Below are positions 33,685-45,839 of a DNA stretch of 64,000 nucleotides, in pieces. Source of the stretch: Atriophallophorus winterbourni (taxonomy: Eukaryota > Platyhelminthes > Trematoda > Plagiorchiida > Microphallidae); contig JACCGJ010023858.1 in NCBI GenBank assembly GCA_013407085.1, forward strand, positions 24,178 through 88,177, in the 5' to 3' direction. The notes under the pieces were generated by a model, which saw only the letters and a list, made by a program, of their open reading frames with translations, searched no databases and had not been told where the DNA came from. The number at the start of each line of letters is the position of its first letter. The stretch's first letter is position 1. Both the position numbers and the translations under genes were made by a program.

Positions 33685-34025
33685 CCTACACAGTATTATT
33701 CAACATAAAAGATTGTAACTTTAGCTCAGCGGGAAGCTTTTCCACAAAAAGCATACACGGACTGCTCAGCTTTCCAGTGTTACGCATTATTTCTAGCAAC
33801 ATTTTGTTCTGGGCGTCAGATGAGGTGAATGAACAATAGATTACACCGAGGATGCAGTTCTCTCCGCGCAAGCTACACCACATGGTATCCTCCAGCTCAG
33901 ACCGTATATCATAATCCATGGTGCAGCGATGATGCTCGTGGTAATACACAGCTACTCCGTCACTCGTAGTGGTAAATGGAATGCTATTAGTTCCCTGTGT
34001 CCGAAGCAAAACGTTACCCAAGACC
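33685..34025 (-). pseudogene. CR1-like endonuclease fragment
   Basis: Minus frame: SDGVAVYYHEHHRC, ELEDTMWCSLRGENCILGVI, YCSFTSSDAQNKMLLEIM. Equivalent to GGVALYYNQKLS...DTLWWSIKLTTGDYCIVGVF in element D. Truncated on both sides. Confidence 0.75.
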
Positions 34026-34274
34026 TGCTATAACCGAAAATTGCTACTATTTCTCACCCAGAATAATGCAAATCGTTAGTCAGAAGAACAGTAGAAACTA
34101 GCAAATTATTTGGTCAACAATAGAGAGGATTTAAATTGAGACTTTACTGCTATTACTCCTATTTGAACTGTACAAAGCGATGGTATTGTGAAGGTTCGAA
34201 TTGTATTCGCGATGAATGATACGCAGAACATCATCTTCCAGCATAACACAAGAGCAGGAAACGTCGGAAATACC

Positions 34275-34800
34275 GACGGCGAAAATTTTGAACTCGTAAT
34301 AATTCGGGTTTCGGAAGGATAGCATAAGAACAGTTCGAGCTAGAACATCTTCGGAAGTATGAGAAGATAGGCAACGTCAGTCGCAATAGAACGATATGCA
34401 ATCCGTCAATGTCGGTCAAACTAGTCATGTGTGGTGAGGGCTTGAAGTGTCCCGGCTGCCACGAAATCGGCTGACAAATCAGATCAAAGTGACAACCGGG
34501 ACAGACGTTTGAGGGTCAGTGTTGTGGTTGTTTGTTTTGACTATATAAAGTTGGCGTTTCTTATTTGTCTACTGCGTGGTAAACGCGTTTGACCAATCGG
34601 CTTCTCTTGTGTTGTGGGACTCATGGGTGAACGTATTTAGCGTTGGATAGGCTTATCTCAGGGATGAATCGGGAGTAATGTTCAAATGGGTGTGAAACGC
34701 TGAGGAAATGGAAATTATGGGATAATTTGCCAGATGTTCGCCAGCTATCGCTTCCGGCCTTTATACCCCACTTGAATGAATGGAAATAATAAATGACAAT
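34275..34800 (+). repeat. Solo LTR-like repeat
   Basis: Same family as 25495-26045, here on plus: GAACTCGTAATAATTCGGG, GACAAATCAGATCAAAGTGA, GACTATATAAAGTTGG, GTTGTGGGACTCATGGGTGA. End is set only approximately. Confidence 0.6.
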
Positions 34801-35739
34801 CAAACGTTGTTTTTCATTTGTTTGTAAGGCTGGGTTAGATCTCAACGGTATTTTATTTTGTCCGCTGTCTTCGTTAGTGGTTAGCCGGAAACGAAACACA
34901 CTGTTTTGCAGTATGTGAGTTTAAACTGTTTTGAGTATCTTGAACGTTTCTAATCTTCCGGCTCACGAAACGTTTCGCTTGCCGGTATCTCAATCTCTGC
35001 TTTGAGCAACACAAGTAATTATATAATGGTGGAAGATTCTTTTGTAAATGCTATTTAACAGAACTCATGTTTTCATGTTAAATCACTAGTTACCAGTTGT
35101 TGTGATCTTGAATATCTCGTTGCTAATCGTTGTGGTGTGTTCTGGTTTGGGAGATGGGGAAGAGACAGTTGGTTTTCCCGGTATGTCGAACAAAGCAAGG
35201 GGTGTTTAATGTGTGAGGTAGCACAGAATGCAAGGTGTGCGTGCAGGGGCGGTATTTATTCACATAATGTTCACAATGTTAGATAGACACAGAGATGAGA
35301 ATAATTGATCGGACAAATGTCTGATTTGTGCATTCAGGCCATTAACGACTAGGTTGCTGATTCAGGGGAAATGAAACGTCATCGTTTATGTGGAGGTCAG
35401 TTGTTACTGTCATGGGTGGACTTGCTTCGCCTACAGTATCTTTTTAAATGGAGCCTAGGCATAGTAAAGTTACACGTTAATGATTCTGCAACGATAAATA
35501 AACACAGAATCGAAAACCACTGGAAAGCAACTCTTGGTTAAATACGTGCACACCAAGTATAGTGTTACCATAAAAGCAACTTACTTGCCAATCGTTCGCC
35601 GTGTGACGCGACTGAAATGATAGAAGCAACCGAGAAGCATTACTTGTATTTCAGTTCCCTTTAGCGCGGAAAATCATATTCTAAAAACGGTTATTCTGGC
35701 CGGATTTCGTAAAAATTACTATTGCCTGATTAAATTGTG

Positions 35740-36900
35740 GAGGAGCTTGAACGATTGGATCCGGTGTTGTATTCGCAGATGTCCATATTCATACATGTTA
35801 TCTGGACATACTTAAAGCCTTCGATATAGTCGAGCATAATGTATTCTTGAACAAGCTAGAGAAACATGGTGTTGTTGAGAAACTGTACGAATGATTACGA
35901 AACTACCTCAGCAATCGATAAACTAGATTTCTCGTGGATGGTCTATTGTTGAAGTAAATCAATGTCACTATCGGTGTTTAGCAAGGTTCGTTACCTGGAT
36001 AAATACTGTTTTTGATTTGTGTGAAAGATTTATCAACACCAAAAGACAGCAAGATTATTCCATTGGCTTATGACATAAAAATGAGGGGAATCAGCAGCAT
36101 CGATGATGGTTTTCTTCTCCAAAACGTGTTTAATGCATTGTACAACTGGTCGTCTGAAATCAAACGGCCGTTTAATCTTCGCAAGTTCATCGAAGAACAG
36201 ATCGGCCGCGATGACATCTTATCTTACTCGTACCGGCTCGGATGCCAGAGCCCGGGTTGCGTAATTGAAAAAAGGTCCAAGGTGACTGAATTTGTGGTAG
36301 TTTGAAAAATGGTCTACAACACACAGATCACGTTGGACAGAAAACGTTAGGCTGGACCGAGTGGGAAATGGATATTAGATTGTGGATATGCGGCAGTCTG
36401 AAGAACATTATATGCATTATATGCATTATATGGTCAATTAAAAGCGTGCTTCCGTGCTTTTGGGTATGCTGCAATGTATGTTCAGAATATTTTCGCGTCA
36501 AACTCCTCACAATCATAGAAAACTGCATAATTCCAACCATCGCGCATGTATCGCAAACTTGAACTCCCTGACTCAAAAAGTATATACTACTGCTTAATAG
36601 AATTTACTATCTTGTAACACCATGTCTCTAAAATGATATTTGATTTCTGCACCGCTTATCATCGAACGTCTAAGTTTGTCTACGGTTTTCAAAATATGGT
36701 ATACTTTGAGCCCCCGGACGACTGTGCCTTAGGACTCTTTTACAAAGTATAATGCGAGGCGATCTTATCCTTGTATATAAAGACTTCACTATTGTTTCAC
36801 ACCCTTTTGACAACTTATTCTAACTTCGAACAGCGTGAAACATCGTAGGTCATGGCTGTGTTTGGGAAATACCCCACTCCAAAGGTTTTTTTAATTCGGC
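35740..36900 (+). pseudogene. CR1-like RT fragment, heavily decayed
   Basis: Recognisable pieces in order: LKAFDIVEHNVFLNKLEKHG, LRNYLSNR, GSLPG*ILFLICVKDLSTP, LAYDIKMRGISS (decayed palm FADD), LYNWSSEIKRPFNLRKF, VCSEYF. Stops are frequent. Confidence 0.7.
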
Positions 36901-37264
36901 GACTATGTTTTGATTGGAATTCACTACATGTCCATGTGTTTCAGCTTTAATCAAATCGGAACTTAGCGAGAATGTACGAACTGACCTCGATCTTGTCTCT
37001 ACCTTTTGACAAATCATTTCTCTGCTTTTCTGTAGTTATGTGGGCAAATTGCTATTACTAAATGGCGTATATTTTGTATCTAGTTTTCGACTCTTTGGCT
37101 ATTGTAAAGGCAAATTCTTTTTCCTCCATCATAAATTTTAAATCTAGCGTTAATACAATGCATAGCTATAATTTCATACCAATGTAGCTCAGAATAGTGA
37201 GTATATTCTCAATGGTTGCCTTCAATAACATCCACAAGAAAAACAAATAATACAGCTCACTCAC

Positions 37265-37499
37265 CTTTCACTTGAAGCAAATCTCTTTGTTCGTCTTTGT
37301 ATCCTAATAAATTCAGGATTTCAGCCGCAATGTTTTCAAAACACGCTTTTTTCTTTGTCTCGTCCAACGTGAAGCGTGCTATGTCAAACAGCAGAATTAT
37401 TTCTGTGTTGGCGCTCACAGCTTGACCGTAAGGTTCTTGCATGCATCCGGTGTTTGCTTCTCCATATAGCGGATCACTATGGGTGATGGTGTATACGAT
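37265..37499 (-). CDS. Host gene exon
   Basis: 235 nt minus exon, phase 0 to 1, acceptor TTTGTCCTACCTTCAG, donor AAAG|GTGAGT. Encodes IVYTITHSDPLYGEANTGCM, QEPYGQAVSANTEIILLFDI, ARFTLDETKKKACFENIAAE, ILNLLGYKDEQRDLLQVK. The EIILLFDI...IAAEILNLLG pattern looks a little like the start of a VWA domain, but the MIDAS DxSxS is absent, so I do not assign it. Confidence 0.85.
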
Positions 37500-37509
37500 C
37501 TGAAGGTAG

Positions 37510-38600
37510 GACAAAAAGCTAATTGAGATTGGCGAGCTCTTTGTTGTGATTGTGCCAAGTTCATCCCAAAATGCATTCATTTACTTCTTTGACTATCAAA
37601 GTATAAGACCAAAAACCTTAATGATGTTCTCTTTCGGAGGATCGGGTGTCTCTTTATTATATCACAGAGGGAAACAGAATATTATTCAGAAATGTTTTTG
37701 AAGATTAGTCATGTTGCACCTCCCAATGATAGTTTTAGTAAAAGGCGAACGATTTACGCACAAACGAGGAGACATCACGACACAAAGAATGTTAACGCTA
37801 CTCCGAAGGCATCACCTACGCCCTGTCATATGTTCATAAATTGGAAAACGATCATATTATGAAAGATTCGTTTTGTGACGTGTTTGATCCAGGAATTTTG
37901 CTTCCACTTATGCTGCATCCGAGGTACAATAATCTCTGTAAAACAACCATCAAATTTCACTTTGTTGACCTCACTCTTTTTTTGAGACAGTGTCAAGATT
38001 CAGCGTCCAGCTAGGGAATACAGGGTGTAGCTTGAGCAAGGGTATCACGTTGACAACAAACCAGTGGTGATTGAGTAGTGATCGTTCGGGATTATTATAT
38101 CGCTTTGAACGTTGTAAGATGTATTGTAACTTCCACATCGCTCGTTTGTGTTTTGTAAAAACCACATGGATTATGGAATCATCGTGTGTTTCAGCTATGA
38201 ACCAATAACTGAGAAGGCCGAACATGCTCACACAAACGATATGAGCGCATAAGCAATGAATAACTTAATGCTCTTTTTGCGGAGACATATGCTCCATTGT
38301 ATTGATTTGTATACGATGTACAGATTCGTTGTAGAAGTGCTTTGTAGCACTGAGTGATGCGTGATGCTACAACCTTTTTCGAATTCAACTCTTTATTAGA
38401 TAATGTTGATGTAGCAGATTTCAATAAATTTACGCTGGCCAAAGCGAATTCATTTGCAGGGTTTTCAAATTAAGCTTTACACTTTTATTCAAAATGTTTT
38501 TATTTTGTTCCAGCTATCGTTTATTTACTTCTCTCAACTTGACTTAAATACATTCCAGTTTATATATATCATCAATTGTTTCAATTTCTAAATAAGCTGT
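37510..38600. other. Intron, nothing recognised
   Basis: Only short shadow frames. Confidence 0.4.
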
Positions 38601-38614
38601 TTATACTCTCTTCG

Positions 38615-41600
38615 CTGGTTTCAAGGTTGTCACGGCCGGAGCGCTTCTTAGGATAAGCTCCCAATTCCAAAATCACTCTAATGGCGCGCGTCTCATATAG
38701 CCTCTGACAAACAAGTCCAGCTTCTGGCTTTCATATGTGGTCCTGTGTGATACGGTCGAATTGCTTCTACTGACAGAAGAAAGGGCGAATGCGGCTAACT
38801 GGTGCCTCAAAACCAGCTTGCTTCGGGCAGGTGGATCTCGTAAGTTCTTGAAGGCGATCCACCTAAAGGAAGGAAAACCCTTACCTTAAACCTCCACTAA
38901 AGTGTGGCTACATCCAATCAAGTACAAGGATTTAGGCGTCAACCTCGAGGCAACTTCTGGAGCCGGAGTCCCGTTAAGAAATCCGAAGTTGTATTCAACT
39001 TCATCCTGAAAACTCCTGTGACGGCATCGTTGTCCAAACGTATCAGCCTAGGTGTTTTTTGGTTCCAGTAGTGTAGTTTAGAGGAAACACTTGCTGCATG
39101 GGCAATAGCTAGTTCTCTGCATTGTAATGCCCCACCATAACTCTCAAGGCACCAATGGAGTGGACATTTTATTCCGCTTTTATGGCTAATAACACGGGTA
39201 GCAACAGATACCGGTTAAAATATATGGCTCTATACTTGCGTAGAACTCAGCGATTGGGGCTGATTCCGATGGTGGGATACATTTTCAAGTCTAATTTGAT
39301 GGCTACAACCCGTTTCAAGCTGGGCGGCTCCCAGTCAATGAGCTTCCGTCTCGTCAATGTCTGCTATCCTCATCCGAAGAATGGGGATTAGGAATCAACC
39401 TAAAAGCAGACTGTATATTTCCGCACCAGCGAAACGAATTACTAAACAACAAAAGTCAGCTCTTAAACTGGGAACATGGAACGTTCGGTCCATCCTCACC
39501 GAATTTCATAACTACGTCTCAAATATGAAGGGTGTAAGAAAATCAGCTTTGATTAACAATGGGCTAAATAGGTTGAAAGTCGTCGTGACTGCCCTGTAAG
39601 AGACGCGATGACCATACGCTGATACGCTATCAAAAAATAATTACACAATTTTTGGAACAGAATGGGTTATGATGAGCTTCGGTTGCATGGAGTTGAGTTT
39701 GCCGTCCGAAATATCCAAATTAATGCAGCATAACCAAGCAGCGGCGGGAGCGAATGGATTTGGACTATAAATCTGAATTGTATTACTGGTAACATTACGT
39801 TGGTCAACGTTTCGCTCTCTGCGACGCCCGCTGCAAAAGACGCTTTTATCATAACCTCGCAACAGTCCTCAAAAACGTGCCACAAAAACAGTGTAGTGGT
39901 ATTGGGTGATTTCAATACAGAGTTGGTGCAGGTTACGAGTCGTGGCAAACCGTCTCGGAAGGTTCGGAGTGTGTAAAACCAATGAACTTAACACGCCTTT
40001 TAAAAAAGTGCACACTTCAGTCTTCAGAAAACACGAACTCGCTAAAAAGCTGCATTTGCCGTCTCGCATTTTCCACTTACGGTCCAAAGAAAGTTCGAAC
40101 GAACGACTGGTCCGAAGCAAAATCTTGTGAGATAACTGCTGTCTTGGATAAGAAACGGTCAGTATTCATGATGTTCAAAGGTATGCCAACGGATGAAAAT
40201 GTACGATTTTTAAGAGCAGCTAGAAATAAGGTCCAAAAGACTACAAGACGATGTGCAAATGACTATTGGACGGAAATTAGCCTCAGTATCCAAAATGCTG
40301 CGGATACTGGAAATTTTCACTCTATGTATGATGGGACCAAGAGAGCCATTGGTCCAAACAAACTTAAAACGGCTACCATTAAGTCTGTATTTGGTAACCC
40401 GTTTGTCTTCAAAACTCAGCAGATGGAAAGATGGGTAGAGCACTTCTAGTCTCTTTACTCTATGGACAGTACGGTTTTACCGCATGTACTTGAAAATGTC
40501 GAGCGGTTGCCGACTATTGAATATACAGATACTCCCCCTACTCTTGATGAGCTCAATAGGGCAATCGACCGCTTAGCCAATAGGAAGGCCCTTGGTGACG
40601 AGGGAATTCCACATGAGCTCATCAAATGCTGTAGAGCAGCATTATTACAACCTCCTTACCATTTGATTCTTCAGTGCTGGCACGCTTTTCGTTATTTTCT
40701 TTGCTCTGCTTCTGAAGCACGCTTTTAGACGAGAACAGAAGGCAATTACCTGCACACGCGAAGTGATGGCAAGCTTTTCAACCTGAACAGGTTGAGTGCA
40801 CAAATCAAGGCCCGAAATGTGCTAATCCGTGACCTGCTGTTCACAGATAATGCGGCAATTATTGCTCACTCCTAAAAACACCTCAAGTCGCTAATGGACT
40901 GTTCTTCGTCGGCATGCAAAGACTTTGGGCTAACATTCTGCATAAGCATGACCAAAGTCCTTGTTCAAGGGATTTTATCGCCTCCGATCATCACTGTTGG
41001 AAACTGACAACTTGAATCGTACATCATTTCACATATATTGTTTCAACCATTGCGGATCACCTCTCACAAGACACGGAGATTGATAAGCGGATTGGCAGAG
41101 CAGCTGTCATTTTGTCCCGATTGAACTCTCGTGTTTGGGGCAACCGCAAGCCGACTGTAAATACAAACAAAATGGTATACAGCGTAATAAATGCTTTACT
41201 GTAAGGCTGCGAAACTTGAACCACACACGCAAGACACGAACGGAAGCTGAATGCTTTCCATCCGTCGTATCTTGAACATATCGTGGATGGACAGAGTGAC
41301 AAACGCTTTTTTTACTTAAAGTCAGATTTTGATTAATAAGTAGTTTATGACTAATGCTTAAATGCTTTCAAAAGCTGGTCTACAGAGCATGCTCACCCTA
41401 CTAAGAGAGCGCCGCCTGTGGTGGCTTGCCCACGTCTATAGAATGAAACATGGTCGTATTTCGTAAGATCTACTCTATGGTGAGTTGCAATCGGGAAGCC
41501 GACCATTGAGCAAACCGCACTTGCTGTACAAAGACGTTTACAAATGAAATATGAAAGCTCTTAACATTGACCCCGCGAGTTGTAAAGAACTTGCTCTTGT

Positions 41601-41770
41601 CCGCTCACAATGGAGGCATTGTGTAATGCGCAGTCTGCAAGATGGGGAGGAGCAGATACAGCTCATGGCTGCTGAACGTAGATCAAGCCACCAGCGTGCA
41701 ACTGACGACGATCGACCGAGCCATCAATATATTGCGAGTCGTTTGGTTTGGTGACTCTTATGTGCATTGA
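38615..41770 (+). pseudogene. RTE-like element, decayed with internal deletion
   Basis: 5' end GGTTTCAAGGTTGTCACGGC matches the start of the RTE at 60085. Endonuclease pieces: LKLGTWNVRSILTEFHNYVS (39450), then many stops; RT entry: DELNRAIDRLANRKALGDEG (40545). At about 40680 LILQCWHA jumps into FALLLKHAF, so roughly 500 bases including the first RT motifs are deleted relative to 62500-63000. The C-terminal part continues to the RRSS...RATDDDR end near 41715 and a short 3' UTR. Confidence 0.85.
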
Positions 41771-42009
41771 GAATAAAGTATTTGTCTTTGTTTTAAATCG
41801 TTGCATTAAAAGTAACTTTAAATTTTCATTTCAAATTCTTTCACGTTACTGATTCCCTCGTTTCCCGTGTCACTCAAACACGACGACCTGCTTGCAAAAA
41901 ATGCCGTGGTAATCCCACGTCGCTACACAAATTTTCACCTTTTGAGAAGCTTCCTCTGTTTAAGCTTTTAGATGGTGTTTTAATGGGACTTCAATCTTCA
42001 CATATATTT

Positions 42010-42200
42010 TAATAGCGCTCGGTTGAAATATACTCTTTTTAATTCAATTTGAATGGTCTAAACGCATTTGTCTTTACAGGAACCACAGAAAAATATGGAA
42101 AAAAACACTCAATGTATGTGGCAAAAACGCGATCGGGTTGCTTAATGAAGATTATAAAAATCTAGTAAAATCCATGGGGCTGGATTTGTTTTTGTTTGCA
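42010..42200 (-). repeat. CR1-like 3' tail
   Basis: On minus: CTGTGGTTCCTGTAAAGAC, then TTTAGACCATTCAAATTG and AATT-rich octamers. Homologous to the 3' UTR of element D. Severely 5'-truncated. Confidence 0.6.
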
Positions 42201-42369
42201 TAGTGGAGTGATAGATGTAAATCTATGGGTACTAAGTGTATAGTTTTTATACATGGGTTAACCGGGAAGAAGACATCAAGTTTTCTCTCGAACGTTTTCT
42301 GATTCTAGGAGTTCATAAAATACTCAACTCTCATTTGTCCTGGGAAAATTTCTATCACTGTAATAGGCA

Positions 42370-42565
42370 TGTTGTTGTTGGCCTCCGTTGGTGGTTGTCG
42401 ACCATGGATGTACATCACAATCATATGGAGGTTTCATGCTCAGCAGCATTTAGAATGACTAAAGGGTCCGATTCGGGAGTGGCAATCTCTCCTATACCGT
42501 TTACAGCGATAGGCAGAACTCAGTCGATCGGCTTCAGCTGCATGCCGGCGGCGTGATCTGCGTTA
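42370..42565 (-). repeat. RTE-like 3' end
   Basis: Minus: CGCAGATCACGCCGCCGGC, GATCGACTGAGTTCTGCC, CTATCGCTGTAAACGG, CATGGTCGACAACCACC and a short CAACAAC tail. Same truncated type as 27864-28123. Confidence 0.8.
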
Positions 42566-42863
42566 GACACAATCTTCTGACTTTTATTGACGAGAGTAAT
42601 ATTAAGACAAATGTAGCGCTAATTAATGCGATATTTACTCAAGATTGTGATAAGTAAGTTTAATACTAAACAGTATTTACTACATTTATGACATCGCCAT
42701 CGATGGTGTCGGACTGTAAGCAGTTGAAACTGCAATCTCTATACGATATGAAATATTTTTTTTCATTTCACTGCAATCAAAACTAATTTCAAGTTTTAAT
42801 GAATGTATTATTCGTACAGCATAGGTGAATGAAACTGTCCATGTATTAAATGCATTTACTCAC

Positions 42864-42973
42864 CAAGTCACACAATTTACGGTTCCTCGCAGTCTCTAGA
42901 TATGTTAATTTGATATATTTGTCCCAGTTATTTTCATCCGGTGAAACCCCTTTCCTGGCAGAAATCTTGAATC
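42864..42973 (-). CDS. Host gene exon 2
   Basis: 110 nt minus exon, phase 1 to 0, acceptor CGTTATACAG, donor CTTG|GTGAGT. Encodes GFKISARKGVSPDENNWDKY and IKLTYLETARNRKLCDL. Confidence 0.85.
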
Positions 42974-43450
42974 CTGTATAACGGATATTGAGGTGAAATA
43001 AAATGAAATAAAATATATTTTATAACGCAATAAATTATTCTGGTATGTTACACAAAAGATTTCTTAATAAACTCTATTAGATAAATTTAATGAAATTAGG
43101 AGTAGACTTTTGCAGTTTAAAAACAAACAGCTTTATTTAAACGGTGTGTTAATTAAAAATACATCTGAGATGAAAATTAGTGAAAGATTTTATATTTTGG
43201 CTACTCGTTGCTTAACAAGTAGAATGTATTTTCATTGTCACCATGAGTACGGTCTTTGAATCGTAAACATGAATTGATCCGACCAAATTTATTAACTTAC
43301 CTAAATTTTGAAATTTGTTAGTTCCTGAAAGAGCGTTAATTGAGGGAGAAATTAATATTTTTCATGATTCACAGTTAATGCTTAGTTTTACCATCATACG
43401 TAATATATCATGAAAATGTGACTGCAAGTTACTACAAATTAAATATATTT

Positions 43451-43695
43451 ACTTTGGTCATCCATAAGCGCCTCGAGTGCTTGACCAAGAATCACTTTGT
43501 GATTCTGTGTCTGAACATCGTGGTTCGCTGTACGAACCCTATATAACAGTTGGCATACAAGTATAACCTTGTTTACCTTTAATCCACTGTTTCAACGCTC
43601 ACTGAACCTGATCTTACTGTCTCCACCTGACGACGGCAAACAGCCAGAAACCGGTAGTGGTGTGTAAGGGATGGGGATGTGAGCAACACATTGCT
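43451..43695 (+). mobile_element. Solo family B hammerhead element with 12 bp target duplication
   Basis: A 245 bp unit starting ACTTTGGTCATCCATAAGCG and ending GATGTGAGCAACACATTGC. TTAAATATATTT flanks it on both sides (43439-43450 and 43696-43707), so it moved as a unit. It holds a CCCTATATAAC box at about 43538, CTGTTTCAACGCTCACTGAA, CCTGATCTTACTG and the ribozyme. It has no open frame, so it must use another element's enzymes. Confidence 0.85.
43621..43662 (+). ncRNA. Type I hammerhead ribozyme, family B
   Basis: CUGACGA (43627-43633; position 7 is free), stem II GGC/GCC around AAACA with a C/A mismatch next to the core (43634, 43646), GAA 43647-43649, palindrome ACC/GGT 43650-43655, A17 at 43656, cleavage before 43657. 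Stem I pairs CUCCAC (43621-43626) with GUGGUG (43657-43662) with one U/U mismatch. All invariant core bases are present; the C/A mismatch may reduce activity. Confidence 0.8.
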
Positions 43696-44624
43696 TTAAA
43701 TATATTTGCATTCGAAATATATGATTCAATAATAGTGTGTGATCTGGTAAGTTGAGCATATATTAAATATTTAGGGGGACATCTTTTACACCTACGAGGA
43801 AAACGATCGAAAATTGTTAGCGAAAGGAACATAGAAATACATTTTTCACAATGATTGTTGCATTGCTATCCAACAACACAAGTAATCAAATCGGAATTCG
43901 GCAATTCCTTGTTGTTAAAACTTAGTTAAGCGAAAATTCAACATTTATATCAATTGATTCATGGCTATAAGCATAAACACCCACTCATTTATCGTTTGAG
44001 CGCTGTCATCAAGAACTTTTCCGTATTATCTATTTTGCACTTTTCGTTTTGCATTCACATTTATATTAACTTAAATGTAAATTAGTATAAGCAACTTGAC
44101 GAGGAATATTGTGCTCGGTTTGATTTGGCTTTTAACTCTCACGTTTGCGATTTGTCAAGATTAGCATCGTAAATTGCATTCTTTCATAATTCCAAAGGGC
44201 AAACGGAATATTCATACCATTCCACGTTAGTAATTGCAACGAATAAACAAGGTCATCCGTGCACATCATGTACCGAATGCTTAACTGTCAAAAGTTAAAT
44301 CCTAAAATATGGGTAATGATGGGACGTAAAAAACAACAGATTCTATAGAATAGTACGCACTAACAAACTAGGAATATGGGCCCATTTTGAAATCGATCGC
44401 GTTCATGATGTTTGTCGATAGAGAGTAAGTAAAAGAAGACGACGACGAAGATGAAGAAGAATAGGTATAAAGCTATTTTCAAAAACGTTCGAAATTTCAG
44501 CTCAAGACAGATGTTAAAAGAATACAACGAATGATATACAAAGTACACAAAAATGTTTGATGCAGTGTGAATGTGTTAAGTTTATACATCTCATCAAAAT
44601 ATTCGTTTTACAAAGCGCTCTTAC

Positions 44625-44679
44625 CTAAAATTCCATTTGCAGCTAGCGCGATGAGAACAATCGAATATGCTAGCAGCAT
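44625..44679 (-). CDS. Host gene exon 1: signal peptide
   Basis: Minus-strand ATG at 44679. Encodes MLLAYSIVLIALAANGIL plus one base, then G|GTAAGA. The short hydrophobic core and small residues near the end form a typical signal peptide, so the protein enters the secretory pathway. 55 nt, phase 0 to 1, joining exon 2 in frame. Exons at 44625, 42864, 37265, 32887, 30682, 28652, 27504 and 25059 together give 1111 nt, 370 codons plus one base, with no stop. Promoter not identified; 44698-44940 upstream shows nothing clear. Confidence 0.8.
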
Positions 44680-44999
44680 TGCGTGGCGTAGAGTTTAGTG
44701 CATTCGGTTGCACAAAGATGTGATTATATACTTTCGCAGATGCGGTCACATCGCACCATTAACATTCTACAATGGCCTGACTTGCTTTCAGGAAAGGTGA
44801 ATTGTCTAGCATTGCGACGTTTCTCCCACTTTATTTGTGCCAAATTATGTTATTGTTCTAATTCGAAACAAACAGAATTTGGTAGCATACTATCAGTCGT
44901 TCTCCGTGCCACACGGGACATTATTACGAACAAATGAATGCACACAATGTTCATATTGTAACCACTGAATTCTTCACATTAGTTTGCAAATATTATTCA

Positions 45000-45260
45000 A
45001 TTCAATTCAATTCAGTTTAATGGTCTAAAAAGCACATAGCTTTACAAAAACCACAGAATAATATGCGAATTACAAATAACATAGGTAGTAAAACGGGGTT
45101 TGTTTGCCTACTGATTAGTTCAGGACTTCATCAATGTTTAATTTATTATGATTATTAATAATTTTGAGTTGGAAGATGTACCCATATACACCAGGAAAGC
45201 AATATTTTATCATGTTAAAAATGCCTTATGGTAAAGAATAAAAACGGATACTGCATAAAT
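45000..45260 (-). repeat. CR1-like 3' tail
   Basis: On minus: CATATTATTCTGTGGTTTTT, AAAGCTATGTGCTTTTTAGACC, then tandem TGAATTGAATT octamers (45000-45020 on plus). Confidence 0.65.
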
Positions 45261-45304
45261 ATATATCGTTAGTGTCTAATAAAGATGCACAAAATGACGT
45301 TTAT

Positions 45305-45685
45305 ATGTTGCGGTGCTCATATTCCCAGCACTCACACGCCACAACCGGTTTCGTGCTGTTTTCCGTCATTCAGAAACAGTAAGATCAGGTTAAGTGAGTC
45401 TTAAAACTGTGGTATAGTGGTAAACAAAGCTATACTTGAATGACCCTGCTGCATATGGTTCGTACAATGAACCACGATTTTCAAACACAGAATCACGTAG
45501 TGATTTCTGGTCAAGCACTCAAGGCGCTCATGGATGACCAACGTAATGTGTTGCTCACATCCCCCGCACTTACATACCACTACCGGTTTCGGGCTGTTTG
45601 CCGTCATCGGATGGAAACAGTAAGATCAGGTTCAGTGAGTCTTAAAAAAGTGGTATAGTGATACACAAAGCGATACTTGAAGGCC
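45305..45685 (-). mobile_element. Tandem family B hammerhead element (about 1.5 units)
   Basis: Two hammerhead segments in the same minus orientation with the CCGGTTTC landmark at 45345-45352 and 45583-45590, a 238 nt period. Between them lies one whole unit (GTTGGTCATCCATGAGCGCC, GTGATTCTGTGTTTG, TCGTGGTTCATTGTACGAACC). The copy at 45583 has CCGATGA (U4 to C); the one at 45345 has CTGAATGA (insertion), so both are probably inactive now. A head-to-tail multimer is what reverse transcription of a circular or unprocessed multimeric hammerhead RNA would leave. Confidence 0.8.
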
Positions 45686-45839
45686 ACTGATATTTCTACC
45701 CCTGTTTAAAAGTCCCATGTAAGTAAACGCTTGTGTAAAAACGTTGACAATTCTACATAAATTGATTTCGACAAACGAAACATTTTCAGCTCCATTACAA
45801 ACCCATTCAGATGGGCAGACACATTCGACCCTGCATAAT

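Noticed and set aside
37265..37499. VWA domain of a calcium channel alpha2/delta subunit
   Set aside because: A loose EIILLFDI...ILNLLG resemblance only; the MIDAS motif is missing and later exons do not follow the alpha2/delta order.
44698..44937. Plus-strand ORF upstream of host exon 1
   Set aside because: No family resemblance, no context; more likely the promoter side of the minus-strand gene.
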